In this document: piece after piece, positions 16,849 to 25,696 of the stretch
Numbering within the stretch: the first letter of the stretch is position 1
Layout of the letters: each line of letters starts with the position of its first letter
DNA from: Bradyrhizobium sp. SRL28
Lineage (GTDB): Bacteria > Pseudomonadota > Alphaproteobacteria > Rhizobiales > Xanthobacteraceae
DNA: 64,000 nucleotides
Direction: 5' to 3'
Assembly: GCF_018596315.1 (NCBI RefSeq)
Contig: NZ_JAHEAG010000020.1
Location: forward strand, 1 to 64,000
Made by a program: the position numbers and the translations under genes
Notes under the pieces: model-generated
Told to the model about the DNA's origin: nothing
The model's database searches: none
Seen by the model: the letters and a program-made list of their open reading frames with translations, nothing else

Positions 16849-18312
16849 ATGTCCGAATCCACCCAGGATATTCTTGCTGGATTGGCTGATATCGTCGGCA
16901 ACAATCATGTCATCGATTCCGCCGGCGATCAGGAACCCTATGTGGTGGACTGGCGTGGGCGCTATCACGGTCGTGCCATCGCAGTCGTCCGGCCCGGCTC
17001 AACTGACGAGGTCGCCGCCGTCGTCAAATATTGTGCCGAAAGGCAGCTGCCGATCGTCCCGCAAGGCGGCAACACCGGCATGTGCGGCGCCGCCACGCCG
17101 GATGACGGCGCGTTCAATGTCGTGATCCGGCTTGACCGCATGCGGCGCGTGCGCGACGTGAGCCCGCTTGCCAATACGATTACAGTAGAGGCCGGCTGCA
17201 TCCTCGCCGAGGTGCAGGCGGCCGCCACGGCGGCGGACCGCTATTTTCCGTTGAGCCTCGGGGCCGAGGGCTCCTGTCAGATCGGCGGCAATATCTCGAC
17301 CAATGCCGGTGGCACGGCGGTGCTGCGCTACGGACCGATGCGGGATCTGGTGCTCGGGCTGGAAGTGGTGCTGCCGGACGGACGCATTTTCAACGGCCTC
17401 CGCGCGCTGCGCAAGGACAACACAGGCTACGCGCTCAAGCAGCTCTTCATCGGCGCGGAAGGAACGCTCGGCATCGTCACCGCGGCGGTGCTGAAGCTGT
17501 TCGCGCCGCCGCGCAGCTCGGCCCTGGCACTGCTCAAATTGCATGATGTCGAGCAGGCCCTCCAGATCATGCAGCGCCTGCGCGGCGCCGTCGGCGACCG
17601 GCTCGGCAGCCTCGAAATCATGTCGCGCAGCCAGATCGAGGCGATTGCCGCGACCGTGCCGCATATCGCCGTTCCCTTCGAACTCACCACACCGTGGTAC
17701 CTGATCGTCGAACTGACCGACACGCTGGCCGGGATCGACCTCAACGAGCCGCTCGCCGCCGTGCTTTCGGAGGCAATGGATGCAGGCCTGGCCGAGGATG
17801 CCGTGCTGGCATCGAGCCTCGCCCAGGCGAAGGCGATCTGGGCGGTGCGGCACAGCGTTTCCGAAGGCAACAGGCGCAGCGGTTACGTGGTGTCGCACGA
17901 CAGCGTGGTTCCGCTGGAGCGTCAGGCCGCGTTCGTCAGCAATGTCGAGACCAGGATCACAGCGGCCGTTCCCCATGCGCGCGTGGTGATGCATGGCCAT
18001 ATCGGCGATGGTAACATCCACGTGGTCGCCCTGATCGACCGCGATCGCTGCAGCGACCCTGATGCGACCGCCGCGCTGGTGGCGCGGATCAACGAGATCG
18101 TCGACGACGAGACCGCGGCGCAGGGCGGCGCCATCAGCGCCGAGCACGGCATCGGCATCACCAATCGCGGCCGGCTCGCGCGTGTGGCTGATCCGCTCGA
18201 TATCGACCTGATGCATGGCATCAAGCAACTGCTCGACCCGGACGGCCTGATGAATCCAGGCAAGATCTTCGCGGGCGAGCGCGGTGTAACCGGCAGCGCT
18301 GGAGCCGCATGA
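16849..18312 (+). CDS. FAD-linked D-2-hydroxyacid dehydrogenase (GlcD/D2HGDH type)
   Basis: A 487-residue flavoprotein of the VAO/PCMH family. The FAD-binding domain shows VPQGGNTGMCGAATP and STNAGGTAVLRYGPMRDLVLG. The C-terminal FAD-oxidase domain has VMHGHIGDGNIHV with metal-type His residues, GAISAEHGIGITNRGRLAR and the terminal LLDPDGLMNPGKIF. Relatives oxidise D-lactate, glycolate or D-2-hydroxyglutarate and pass electrons to a quinone or an electron-transfer flavoprotein. In this cluster a sugar acid or glycolate is a plausible substrate. Its stop overlaps the start of the next gene by four bases (ATGA). Confidence 0.9.
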   Translation: MSESTQDILAGLADIVGNNHVIDSAGDQEPYVVDWRGRYHGRAIAVVRPGSTDEVAAVVKYCAERQLPIVPQGGNTGMCGAATPDDGAFNVVIRLDRMRRVRDVSPLANTITVEAGCILAEVQAAATAADRYFPLSLGAEGSCQIGGNISTNAGGTAVLRYGPMRDLVLGLEVVLPDGRIFNGLRALRKDNTGYALKQLFIGAEGTLGIVTAAVLKLFAPPRSSALALLKLHDVEQALQIMQRLRGAVGDRLGSLEIMSRSQIEAIAATVPHIAVPFELTTPWYLIVELTDTLAGIDLNEPLAAVLSEAMDAGLAEDAVLASSLAQAKAIWAVRHSVSEGNRRSGYVVSHDSVVPLERQAAFVSNVETRITAAVPHARVVMHGHIGDGNIHVVALIDRDRCSDPDATAALVARINEIVDDETAAQGGAISAEHGIGITNRGRLARVADPLDIDLMHGIKQLLDPDGLMNPGKIFAGERGVTGSAGAA

Positions 18313-19428
18313 CGATGACGAGCGTCCGCCTTCTTGCTGACGACCTCACCGGTGCGCTCGACACCGCGGCCGAGTTCGTCGGTCTGTGCGGCCCATTCGA
18401 CGTGACCTGGCGCGAGGCGCTCTCCACGAACAGCTTGTCGAGCCTGGCGATCGACAGCGGCACACGCGAACTCGCAAAGGCTGAGAGCGCCGAAATCGTC
18501 GGGCGGCTGGCGCCGCTGCTGCACGAGGGCACGATCGCCTACAAGAAAGTCGACAGTCTGCTGCGCGGGGCGTGGGCGGCGGAACTCGGCGCTTGCCTGC
18601 GCAGCGGCCATTGGGCGTCCTGCGTCGTCGCGCCGGCCTTCGACTATCAGGGCCGCCGCACCCGCGACGGCCAGCAATTCGCCCGCACGCCGGAGGGTGA
18701 CTGGTATCCGGTCGGTAAAAATCTGCTGGCGCAATTGAAGGCGGAGAATATCGATGCCCGGCAAGGCCGGCCCGACACGTTGTCTTATGGCGGCGTTCAG
18801 GTCTTCGATGCCGAGAGCGACCGCGATCTCGATCGCGTGGTCGAGATGGGACGACGCCTGGCCGCACCCGTCCTGTGGTGCGGGAGCGGTGGATTGGCCG
18901 GTGCCCTGGCGCGCGGCAGCCGTGCCGACGTGCCGCGCCAATTGAAGAAGCCGGTGCTGGGATTGTTCGGCTCCGATCAGTCCGTCACCGCGTCCCAGCT
19001 TGAGGCATGCGGCGAGGCCGCCATCACGCTTGCCGAAGGCGACGCCGGAGGTGCAGCGCGGGTGCACCGCAAGCTTGCCGGTGACGGCGTAGCGCTGGTG
19101 AAATTTTCGCTGCCCGAGAGATTGTCGCGCGCAGAGGCGGCACGGCGGATCGCGCGTGAAATGACCACGCTGATCGGAGCACTTGATCCGCCCGGCACGC
19201 TGATCGTCGCGGGCGGCGAGACCTTGGAAAGTCGTCTGTCTCGCGCTCGGCGCGCATGCGTTAAAAGTCACCGGGCGTCTCGTGCCGGGACTTCCACGGT
19301 CCACCCTTCAGGGCGGCCGCTGGGCCGGCGTCGACGTGATCTCTAAATCCGGTGCGTTTGGTACAAGGGAGCTGTGGCGCGATCTGCTCCATGACAATCA
19401 GTTGCTCAGCACAGGGAGACCGACATGA
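18309..19428 (+). pseudogene. Four-carbon acid sugar kinase (DUF1537), frameshifted near the C-terminus
   Basis: The first frame gives 345 residues: LLADDLTGALDTAAEFV and IAYKKVDSLLRGAWAAEL identify the N-terminal domain, and LIVAGGETL the start of the nucleotide-binding end. After GGETLE the frame turns to unlike sequence. In the next frame the missing end is intact (LALGAHALKVTGRLVPGLPR, GGRWAGVDVISKSGAFGTRE), ending at TGA 19426-19428 in an ATGA overlap with pdxA2. One extra base in the A-run at 19228-19230 explains this, since 19428-18309+1 is 3n+1. DUF1537 kinases phosphorylate D-threonate, D-erythronate or related acids. It is either a recent mutation or an assembly error. Confidence 0.88.
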
Positions 19429-20459
19429 CCTCTCGCCATCTCGCAATCACCATGGGCGATCCGGCAGGGATCGGACCAGAGATCATCGTCAAGGCCTGCA
19501 TCGGATTGCAGGACAGGATCACCAAGGGCGATCTGCGCCTGCTGATCATCGGCAGCGGCGCCGCGTTGAACGGCGCAAAGGCTGCACTCGGCGCCAGCGT
19601 TGCGATCCCGCAGGTGAACGCCGAAGACGCCGATTGGCCCAATCTCTGTTTTCTGCAGGCCGACGCCGAAGGCGCGCCGATCCTTCCGGGCGTGCTGAGT
19701 GCCGATGGCGGACGGTTTGCGTTCAAGGCGATCGAGCAGGGCGTGCGGCTGACACAGGCCGGCCGGACCGCGGCCATCGTCACCGCGCCGTTGAACAAGG
19801 AAGCGCTCAACAAGGCAGGTTACCACTATCCCGGGCATACCGAGATGCTGGCGCATCTGACCGGCGTGCGCGGCTCGGTGATGCTGCTGGCCCATGGCAA
19901 CATGCGCGTCAGCCATGTCTCGACCCATGTGGCGCTGGAGGATGTCCCGAAGCGGTTGACCCCGGAGCGGCTCCGTCAGGTGATCGACCTCACCGACGAC
20001 GCGCTGCGCCGGCTCGGCATTGCGCGCCCCAAGATCGCCATTGCGGCGCTCAATCCGCATGCGGGCGAGGGTGGGTTGTTCGGGCGGCAGGATATCGATG
20101 TCTCGGCGCCGACCATCGCCAAGGCGGTCGCCGATGGCCTCGACGTCGTCGGGCCGGTGCCGGGCGACACCATCTTCGTCAAGCTGCGCGCCGGCCAGTT
20201 CGATGCGGTCGTCGCGATGTATCACGACCAGGGGCATATTCCAGTAAAACTGCTCGGCTTCCAGGTCGATCCCGCGACCGGCCGCTGGCAGGAACTTTCC
20301 GGCGTCAACATCACGCTCGGGCTTCCGATCATCCGCACCTCCGTCGATCACGGCACGGCCTTCGACATCGCAGGCAACGGCATTGCCAACGAGCACAGCC
20401 TGATCGAGGCCATCGACTACGCCGAGCGCCTGGCCGGCGGTACCTCCGCAAAGCAATAA
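19425..20459 (+). CDS. PdxA2-type 4-phospho-acid-sugar dehydrogenase
   Basis: A 344-residue protein of the PdxA family. MGDPAGIGPEIIVKA, HYPGHTEMLAHLTG, NPHAGEGGLFG, MYHDQGHIPVKLLGF and IRTSVDHGTAFDIAG carry the metal-binding His residues and the NAD site. In pyridoxine synthesis PdxA oxidises 4-phosphohydroxythreonine. PdxA2 paralogues paired with DUF1537 kinases instead oxidise and decarboxylate D-threonate 4-phosphate or D-erythronate 4-phosphate to dihydroxyacetone phosphate. The direct 4-base overlap with the DUF1537 gene supports the second role. Whether a separate biosynthetic pdxA exists cannot be seen here. Confidence 0.88.
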   Translation: MTSRHLAITMGDPAGIGPEIIVKACIGLQDRITKGDLRLLIIGSGAALNGAKAALGASVAIPQVNAEDADWPNLCFLQADAEGAPILPGVLSADGGRFAFKAIEQGVRLTQAGRTAAIVTAPLNKEALNKAGYHYPGHTEMLAHLTGVRGSVMLLAHGNMRVSHVSTHVALEDVPKRLTPERLRQVIDLTDDALRRLGIARPKIAIAALNPHAGEGGLFGRQDIDVSAPTIAKAVADGLDVVGPVPGDTIFVKLRAGQFDAVVAMYHDQGHIPVKLLGFQVDPATGRWQELSGVNITLGLPIIRTSVDHGTAFDIAGNGIANEHSLIEAIDYAERLAGGTSAKQ

Positions 20460-20472
20460 CACCGGACGCCCA

Positions 20473-21603
20473 ATGACCAATTCCTTCACGCCGATCGAGA
20501 TCCTTCGTCCAACCGTCCTCGAGTTCGGGTGCGGAACGATTGCCGCCGCTCCACGCTTTGCGGAGCGGATCGGCGCGCGACGGCCGCTGGTGATTTCGGA
20601 TCCCTTCAACGCGCGGCGTGTCGATCAGCTGGCGCTGCCCGGAGCGGTCAAGGTATTCGGCGACGTGAAGCCCGAACCGGATCTGCCCAACCTCGAAAGG
20701 GCGGTGGCGATGGCGCGCGATAGTGCGCCCGACCTCATCGTCGGTTTCGGCGGCGGCAGCGCGATGGATCTCGCCAAGCTCGTGGCCGTGCTCTGCACCG
20801 GCGATACGGCCTTCGCCGACATCGTGGGCGCCGAGAAGGTTGCAGGCCGCAGCGTGGCGCTAATGCAAATTCCGACCACCTCGGGGACCGGCAGCGAAGC
20901 CGGAACCCGCGCGCTCGTAACCGATCCGGCCAGCCGCAACAAGCTTGCGGTTCAGAGCCGCTTCATGCTGGCGGATATCGCGATCGTCGATCCCGACCTC
21001 ACGATATCAGTGCCGCGCGATGTCACCGCGGCCACCGGTGTCGACGCGCTGGCACATTGCGTCGAGGCCTACACCAGCCGCAAGGCGCATCCTGCGATCG
21101 ACCTCTACGCGATCGAAGGCGCGCGGCTGGTCGGACGCTATCTGCGGCGCGCGGTGACCGACGGCGACGATCGCGAAGCGCGCGCGGGCCTTTCGCTGGC
21201 GTCACTCTACGGCGGCTATTGTCTCGGCCCGGTGAATACGACGGCCGGTCATGCCGTGGCTTATCCGCTCGGCACGCGGCACCATGTGGCGCATGGCCTC
21301 GCCTGCGCGGTGATCTTCCCGCACACGCTGGCGTTCAACATGTCGGCGACCTCGACAAAGACGATCGCAGTGCTGCACGCGCTCGGCCTGCCCGAGCGCA
21401 ACGTTCCGGCGGCTGCGTTCGATGCTACCTACAGCTTCTGCGCCGACCTCGGCATCGAGATGCGGTTGTCCGCACTCGGTGTTCCCAGGGACGATCTCGG
21501 CGTCATGGCGGACGAGGCCCATGCCATTCGCCGCTTGCTCGACAACAACCCGCGCGATTTGAGCCGTGACGAAATTTTGAAGATGTACGAAACGGCGTTC
21601 TAG
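20473..21603 (+). CDS. Iron-containing alcohol dehydrogenase
   Basis: A 376-residue group III alcohol dehydrogenase. FGGGSAMDLAKLVAV is the dinucleotide-binding region and PTTSGTGSEAGT the following loop. TGVDALAHCVEAYTS and NTTAGHAVAYPLGTRHHVAHGLACAVIFPH supply the Asp and three His metal ligands. Members act on lactaldehyde, propanediol, 4-hydroxybutyrate or maleylacetate, so the exact substrate is open. It starts 13 bases after pdxA2 and probably handles an aldehyde or 2-keto product of the pathway. Confidence 0.88.
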   Translation: MTNSFTPIEILRPTVLEFGCGTIAAAPRFAERIGARRPLVISDPFNARRVDQLALPGAVKVFGDVKPEPDLPNLERAVAMARDSAPDLIVGFGGGSAMDLAKLVAVLCTGDTAFADIVGAEKVAGRSVALMQIPTTSGTGSEAGTRALVTDPASRNKLAVQSRFMLADIAIVDPDLTISVPRDVTAATGVDALAHCVEAYTSRKAHPAIDLYAIEGARLVGRYLRRAVTDGDDREARAGLSLASLYGGYCLGPVNTTAGHAVAYPLGTRHHVAHGLACAVIFPHTLAFNMSATSTKTIAVLHALGLPERNVPAAAFDATYSFCADLGIEMRLSALGVPRDDLGVMADEAHAIRRLLDNNPRDLSRDEILKMYETAF

Positions 21604-21657
21604 CCAGCCGGCAGGCGGCGCGAAAAAAACTAATAACAGGAAGCGGAGGAGACCTCG

Positions 21658-22629
21658 ATGAAATCAATGTGGCTTGTTGTTGCGTCGGCGATGCTGCTGG
21701 CGGCGGCACCCTCGAAGGCGGAGGATGCGTATCCTTCCAGGCAGGTGACGGTGATCGTTCCCTTCTCCGCCGGCGGCACCGCCGATATCTTCGCGCGAAT
21801 GGTGGCCAATCATCTTCAGGCGAAGCTGGGCAAGCCGTTCGTGGTCGAGAACGTCGGCGGCGCCGGCAGCATCGTCGGCGTGACGCGGCTGGCGCGATCA
21901 GCGCCGGACGGATTAACCCTGGGCCTCGCGAGCACATCCGCGCTTGCGATCAACCCGTCGCTGTATGGTCAAAAGCTCAGCTATCAGCCTGACAAGGATC
22001 TGCAACCGGTCGCCCAGATCAGCGTCGTGCCCAACGTTCTGGTCGTCAATCCCGACAAGGTCGCGGCGCGGACCGTGCCGGACCTGATCGCCTACCTGAA
22101 GGCCAACCCGGACAAAGTCTCGTTCGGTTCGGCCGGCGTCGGCACCTCGCAGCATCTGGCGGGCGAGTTGTTCCAGCAGATGACGGGCACCAAGATGGTG
22201 CATGTGCCCTACAAGGGTTCGAGCCCGATGGTGACGGATCTCCTCAGCGGCCAGATCGACCTTGCGTTCGACAACGTGCCGCTGCTTCTGCCGCACGCGA
22301 AGGCCGGCAAGCTTGCGCTGATTGCGACCGCAACGCCCAAGCGCGCGTCGTTCGATCCGGCTCTTCCCGCAGTTGCCGAGCATCTGCCCGGCTTCGAGGC
22401 GGTCGCCTGGCACGGCTTCCTCGTCCCGGCTGCGACGCCGAAGCCGATCGTCGAAAAGCTGTCGACGGAGATCCGGGCTTTCATGCAGCAGCCGGAAACG
22501 GTGCAGAAGATGGCTGAACTCGGTGCCGTTGCCGTAGCGCTGGAGCCCGAGCCGTTTGCTGCCTACATTGCATCGGAGACGGCGCGGTGGAAGAAGGTCA
22601 TCGAAGCCGCCAACATCAAGCTGGAGTAG
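21658..22629 (+). CDS. Tripartite tricarboxylate transporter substrate-binding protein (TctC/Bug family)
   Basis: A 323-residue periplasmic binding protein with a signal peptide (MKSMWLVVASAMLLAAAPSK, cleaved near residue 21). It opens with YPSRQVTVIVPFSAGGTADI, then ENVGGAGSIVGVTRLARSAPDG and MVHVPYKGSSPMVTDLLSGQ, all typical of Bug proteins that bind carboxylates. No tctA/tctB membrane genes are adjacent, so it must use transport subunits encoded elsewhere. It ends the acid-sugar run, 54 bases after the alcohol dehydrogenase, with GGAGGAG before the start. The ligand is probably the sugar acid degraded by this cluster. Confidence 0.88.
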   Translation: MKSMWLVVASAMLLAAAPSKAEDAYPSRQVTVIVPFSAGGTADIFARMVANHLQAKLGKPFVVENVGGAGSIVGVTRLARSAPDGLTLGLASTSALAINPSLYGQKLSYQPDKDLQPVAQISVVPNVLVVNPDKVAARTVPDLIAYLKANPDKVSFGSAGVGTSQHLAGELFQQMTGTKMVHVPYKGSSPMVTDLLSGQIDLAFDNVPLLLPHAKAGKLALIATATPKRASFDPALPAVAEHLPGFEAVAWHGFLVPAATPKPIVEKLSTEIRAFMQQPETVQKMAELGAVAVALEPEPFAAYIASETARWKKVIEAANIKLE

Positions 22630-22785
22630 GGATGCTTCGGATCGGCCGAGACGCCGGCTTTCCGAAACATCGCGTGCGAACAGGACGATAGCTCCGGAGA
22701 TTAATTCGATACTTTCGAACCTATCTCCGGAGGGAAGGTCGCGCGGTAACCTCCCGTTTACCATTCCATTCATATCATCTGCGCC

Positions 22786-23025
22786 ATGGATTCACCTCGC
22801 AGACGAAACCCTCAGGCTGCCCTGGTGTCGCTCGAAGCGGCCGCAGCATCCGCCCGCGGCGGTTTTGGCTGCCAGTTCTCGACCTCGGAAGAATTCGAGA
22901 TGGCGCTCATCACGGAGCGTCGTGCGCAGGGGCGTTATGATCAGCGCAGAATGCGCTGGCCTGCCATCCTATTCGTCGGCTGTGCGCTGATGGTCGCCGG
23001 TACGGTGCTGCTGTTTAGCCGCTGA
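22786..23025 (+). CDS. Small single-pass membrane protein, unknown
   Basis: A 79-residue frame with a C-terminal membrane helix (WPAILFVGCALMVAGTVLLF) after a basic stretch (RAQGRYDQRRMR), which predicts a cytosolic N-terminus. The upstream ATG has no Shine-Dalgarno; an internal ATG at 22900 is preceded by GGAAG and would give 41 residues. No family recognised. It converges on the large exported protein gene with only three bases between stops, which suggests a real gene ending here. Confidence 0.5.
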   Translation: MDSPRRRNPQAALVSLEAAAASARGGFGCQFSTSEEFEMALITERRAQGRYDQRRMRWPAILFVGCALMVAGTVLLFSR

Positions 23026-23028
23026 TCC

Positions 23029-25182
23029 TCACTTCGCCAACGGATCGGGGCGTACCTGAATATGCACCGCCCGCGGCTTTGAGCCCTTGCCACCCTCCAT
23101 CAACCAGGGTGTGCGATCGCCGCTTGAACTCCACAGCCCGCGGCCTTTCCAGCCCGCGCCCGGATCGTCAATGCGTCCGTCAAGGCCCTTGGCAAAAAAG
23201 CCGAGCGGATAGGGGATGCGCAACATCACCATCTGCCCGTCCTTCAACGCAACGAAGCCGTCGTTGAGGTTGGCGGTGGAGATCGGAATGTTCTCGCCGA
23301 GGCCGACCGTATTGTGGTGATCGACCCAGGTATAATAGCTCGCCTCGGCGCTCGAGCTCTCGAACCCTTCGAAGCCGGGGCCCGGATATTTGAAATAGGA
23401 GAAGCCCTCCGGGCAGTGTTTGCCGGTGGCGTTCGGCCCGTTCAGCGGGCTCTTGCATTTGCCGCGATCGAAGCGGATCAGGCTGCCGTTCGAGCCCGAG
23501 CCCCAGAGCACGCCGTCCTTGTCGATGTCACCGCCGCGAACGCCGATGCCTTCCTTCGGAATGGCGTAAAATTCCGACAATTTGGTCTTGGGATCGAAGC
23601 GCATGAAGCCGGGTTGGCCGACGAACACGTTGACGGTGTACCAGACCGAGCCGTCGGTTGGATGCGGCATGACGGCGTAAGGGCCGGAGCCCGCGACCCG
23701 CATGTCCTTTTCGGTTTCTGCCGGCTTGCCCGGCTCGGTGTATTCGTCGACCTTGCCGTTGCCATTGGTGTCGAGAACGAACGGCGCCCAGCCTTGCGCT
23801 TTGACCGCATCGCCGGTCTCGTCCCACACCTTGGTATTGACCCAGCCGGCGACCGGGCCGGTTCCCGATACCCAAAGCGTGTCGTCGGCATCGTAGCCGA
23901 ACTGCGGGTGATGGGTGCCGAAGCAGGTATCGATGAAGCTATATTTTTGGGTCTTGGGATCGAACACCGTCACTTGCCGGCCCGAGCGTTCGAGCGGGAA
24001 GGCCTTGGCTGATGGATGATCCGACCCCTTCCGGCAGTAAGCCGGATTTTCGATGCCGCGCACCGCCGCCGCCAGCCACACGCGGCCCTTCTTGTCGAAC
24101 ATGCTGTTGTGGTTGTTGGCCCGCTGGCTCCAGATCTTCTCTTCACCCCAATAGGCCGAGGGGCTGGCCGGATTGAGGACGGCCGTGCCATGGAGCGGAG
24201 GGCCGAACGATTCCGGCGCATTGGGATCGGCGACGGGCATTTTTGAGAACGTTACCTTGTGTGTCTTCGGATCGAGAATAGGCATGTTGTCGGACGAGTA
24301 CTCACTTGCTCCGAACAGCGGCCCGTAGGCGTTGACCGTCGGATAGCGCCGGTCTGACGAGATCAGATCGTGGACGAAGTGCTTCTCGGTCGCCCATTCC
24401 CAGGACGAGATGACGACATTGCGCTCGATGCCGGCTGGGCGCGGCGGTTTGGATTTCGGCAGTTCGCCCTTGGCGATCCGGTCGGTCCAGTCGCCGAAAT
24501 ATTTGAACGGCACGCCGCCGAGCTGGCCTGCGAGCCGGTTCACCATCCATTCCCCGGTCTGGCCCGAGGAGACGCGGCGCATCCAGGCTTCCTCGCCCGA
24601 TGTGAATTCGCCGAACGCACCTGGGATCGTGCGCGTGGATTCCTGGCCAAGCTGATGGCAGCCGATGCAGTCGACATTGTTCATCCGCTGGCGCCAGATG
24701 TCCTGCGTAATCTCCTTTGGAATCTCGGTGCTGCCGCCGAAATCCTTTGCCGGCGGGATCTTCATCATCGTGTACCAGTAGATCGCCGAGTAATAATGAG
24801 CCGCCGCCGCATCGTTTGGTGCCGGAACCGCCGTGAGGTTGACCTGCTGACCGGGTTTGACCCGCAGCTTGGGTGAATCCACCAGCTCGTAGCCGCGCAC
24901 CCAGATGGCGTAGTTCACCTTCGGCGGCAGGTCGGGGATCACGTAGCATCCCTGATCGTCGGTGACGACGATCTTGGCGAATTTTGTCGGCAGCTCGTTG
25001 GTCTCCGCGATGACCCAGACGCCGGCCTCCGGCCCGTTTGGTCCGAGCACCACGCCGCCGATATCGTCATTGTCGATCGCGACCGCCGAAGGCTGCTGCG
25101 CATGCGATGGTCCCGCCATCAAGCCAAGTACGCCCGCCGCTGCAGCCAAGGTGAAGGAGAATAGGATCCGGCCGAGATTCAT
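23029..25182 (-). CDS. Exported carboxypeptidase-regulatory-like / c-type heme / beta-propeller protein
   Basis: About 717 residues. A signal peptide (MNLGRILFSFTLAAAAGVLG, cleaved after SHA) leads to a carboxypeptidase-regulatory-like beta-sandwich (IGGVVLGPNGPEAGVWVIAE … VTDDQGCYVIPDLPP, about 40-110). A single CIGCH heme-attachment site follows (about 175), then a long region with repeated VWLAAAVRGIE, DTLWVSGTGP, DGSVWYTVNV, DGVLWGSGSNG units, resembling a streptogramin-lyase-like propeller. It should act in the periplasm, perhaps as a redox or sensor protein. The ATG at 25182 with GGGGAG upstream gives the signal peptide; the longer frame does not. The substrate is unknown. Confidence 0.8.
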   Translation of the reverse strand: MNLGRILFSFTLAAAAGVLGLMAGPSHAQQPSAVAIDNDDIGGVVLGPNGPEAGVWVIAETNELPTKFAKIVVTDDQGCYVIPDLPPKVNYAIWVRGYELVDSPKLRVKPGQQVNLTAVPAPNDAAAAHYYSAIYWYTMMKIPPAKDFGGSTEIPKEITQDIWRQRMNNVDCIGCHQLGQESTRTIPGAFGEFTSGEEAWMRRVSSGQTGEWMVNRLAGQLGGVPFKYFGDWTDRIAKGELPKSKPPRPAGIERNVVISSWEWATEKHFVHDLISSDRRYPTVNAYGPLFGASEYSSDNMPILDPKTHKVTFSKMPVADPNAPESFGPPLHGTAVLNPASPSAYWGEEKIWSQRANNHNSMFDKKGRVWLAAAVRGIENPAYCRKGSDHPSAKAFPLERSGRQVTVFDPKTQKYSFIDTCFGTHHPQFGYDADDTLWVSGTGPVAGWVNTKVWDETGDAVKAQGWAPFVLDTNGNGKVDEYTEPGKPAETEKDMRVAGSGPYAVMPHPTDGSVWYTVNVFVGQPGFMRFDPKTKLSEFYAIPKEGIGVRGGDIDKDGVLWGSGSNGSLIRFDRGKCKSPLNGPNATGKHCPEGFSYFKYPGPGFEGFESSSAEASYYTWVDHHNTVGLGENIPISTANLNDGFVALKDGQMVMLRIPYPLGFFAKGLDGRIDDPGAGWKGRGLWSSSGDRTPWLMEGGKGSKPRAVHIQVRPDPLAK

Positions 25183-25389
25183 CGTTTCTCTCCCCGTAGC
25201 CATGAGCTTGTCGCTCTTGTTTGGCGCGAGCCTACACCAAACGAGGGTTGAGGCGAGAGCATGTCGCTCGCGCGATTTCGTCATGCGTGATGCGCGTGCG
25301 TCGCAACAATGCATATGCGCCGCATCTGTCTTTTGCTTTTTCTGCGTCTGGGTTAGACACGCGCATTCTCATGAGAAGGCGTAACTCCG

Positions 25390-25692
25390 ATGATCACCGA
25401 AATCGCACAGATCGACGTCAAGCCCGGCACCGAGAAGGATTTCGAGGCTGCCGTCGCCAAGGCCCGTCCGCTGTTCCTGCGTGCCAAGGGCGGCAAGGGT
25501 TTTGAGCTGCACAAATCGATCGAGAAGCCGCAGCGTTACCGGCTGATGGCGCAATGGGAGACGCTGGAAAACCACACGGTGGATTTTCGCGGCTCGGAAG
25601 ATTTCACCGCTTGGCGCGCGCTGGTCGGGCAGTATTTTGCTGCGCCGCCCGAGGTCGAGCACACCGAGACGGTGCTGACCACGGCCGGCTAA
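25390..25692 (+). CDS. Antibiotic biosynthesis monooxygenase (ABM) domain protein
   Basis: A 100-residue ferredoxin-like alpha/beta barrel domain. ITEIAQIDVKPGTEKDFEAA, GFELHKSIEKPQRYRLMAQW and FRGSEDFTAWRALVGQYF match the ABM pattern. Such small dimeric proteins include cofactor-free quinol monooxygenases and heme-degrading enzymes; which applies here is not clear. No signal peptide, so cytosolic. Divergent from the heme-motif protein by about 200 bases and converging on the permease gene with a 4-base gap. Confidence 0.82.
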   Translation: MITEIAQIDVKPGTEKDFEAAVAKARPLFLRAKGGKGFELHKSIEKPQRYRLMAQWETLENHTVDFRGSEDFTAWRALVGQYFAAPPEVEHTETVLTTAG

Positions 25693-25696
25693 GCCA

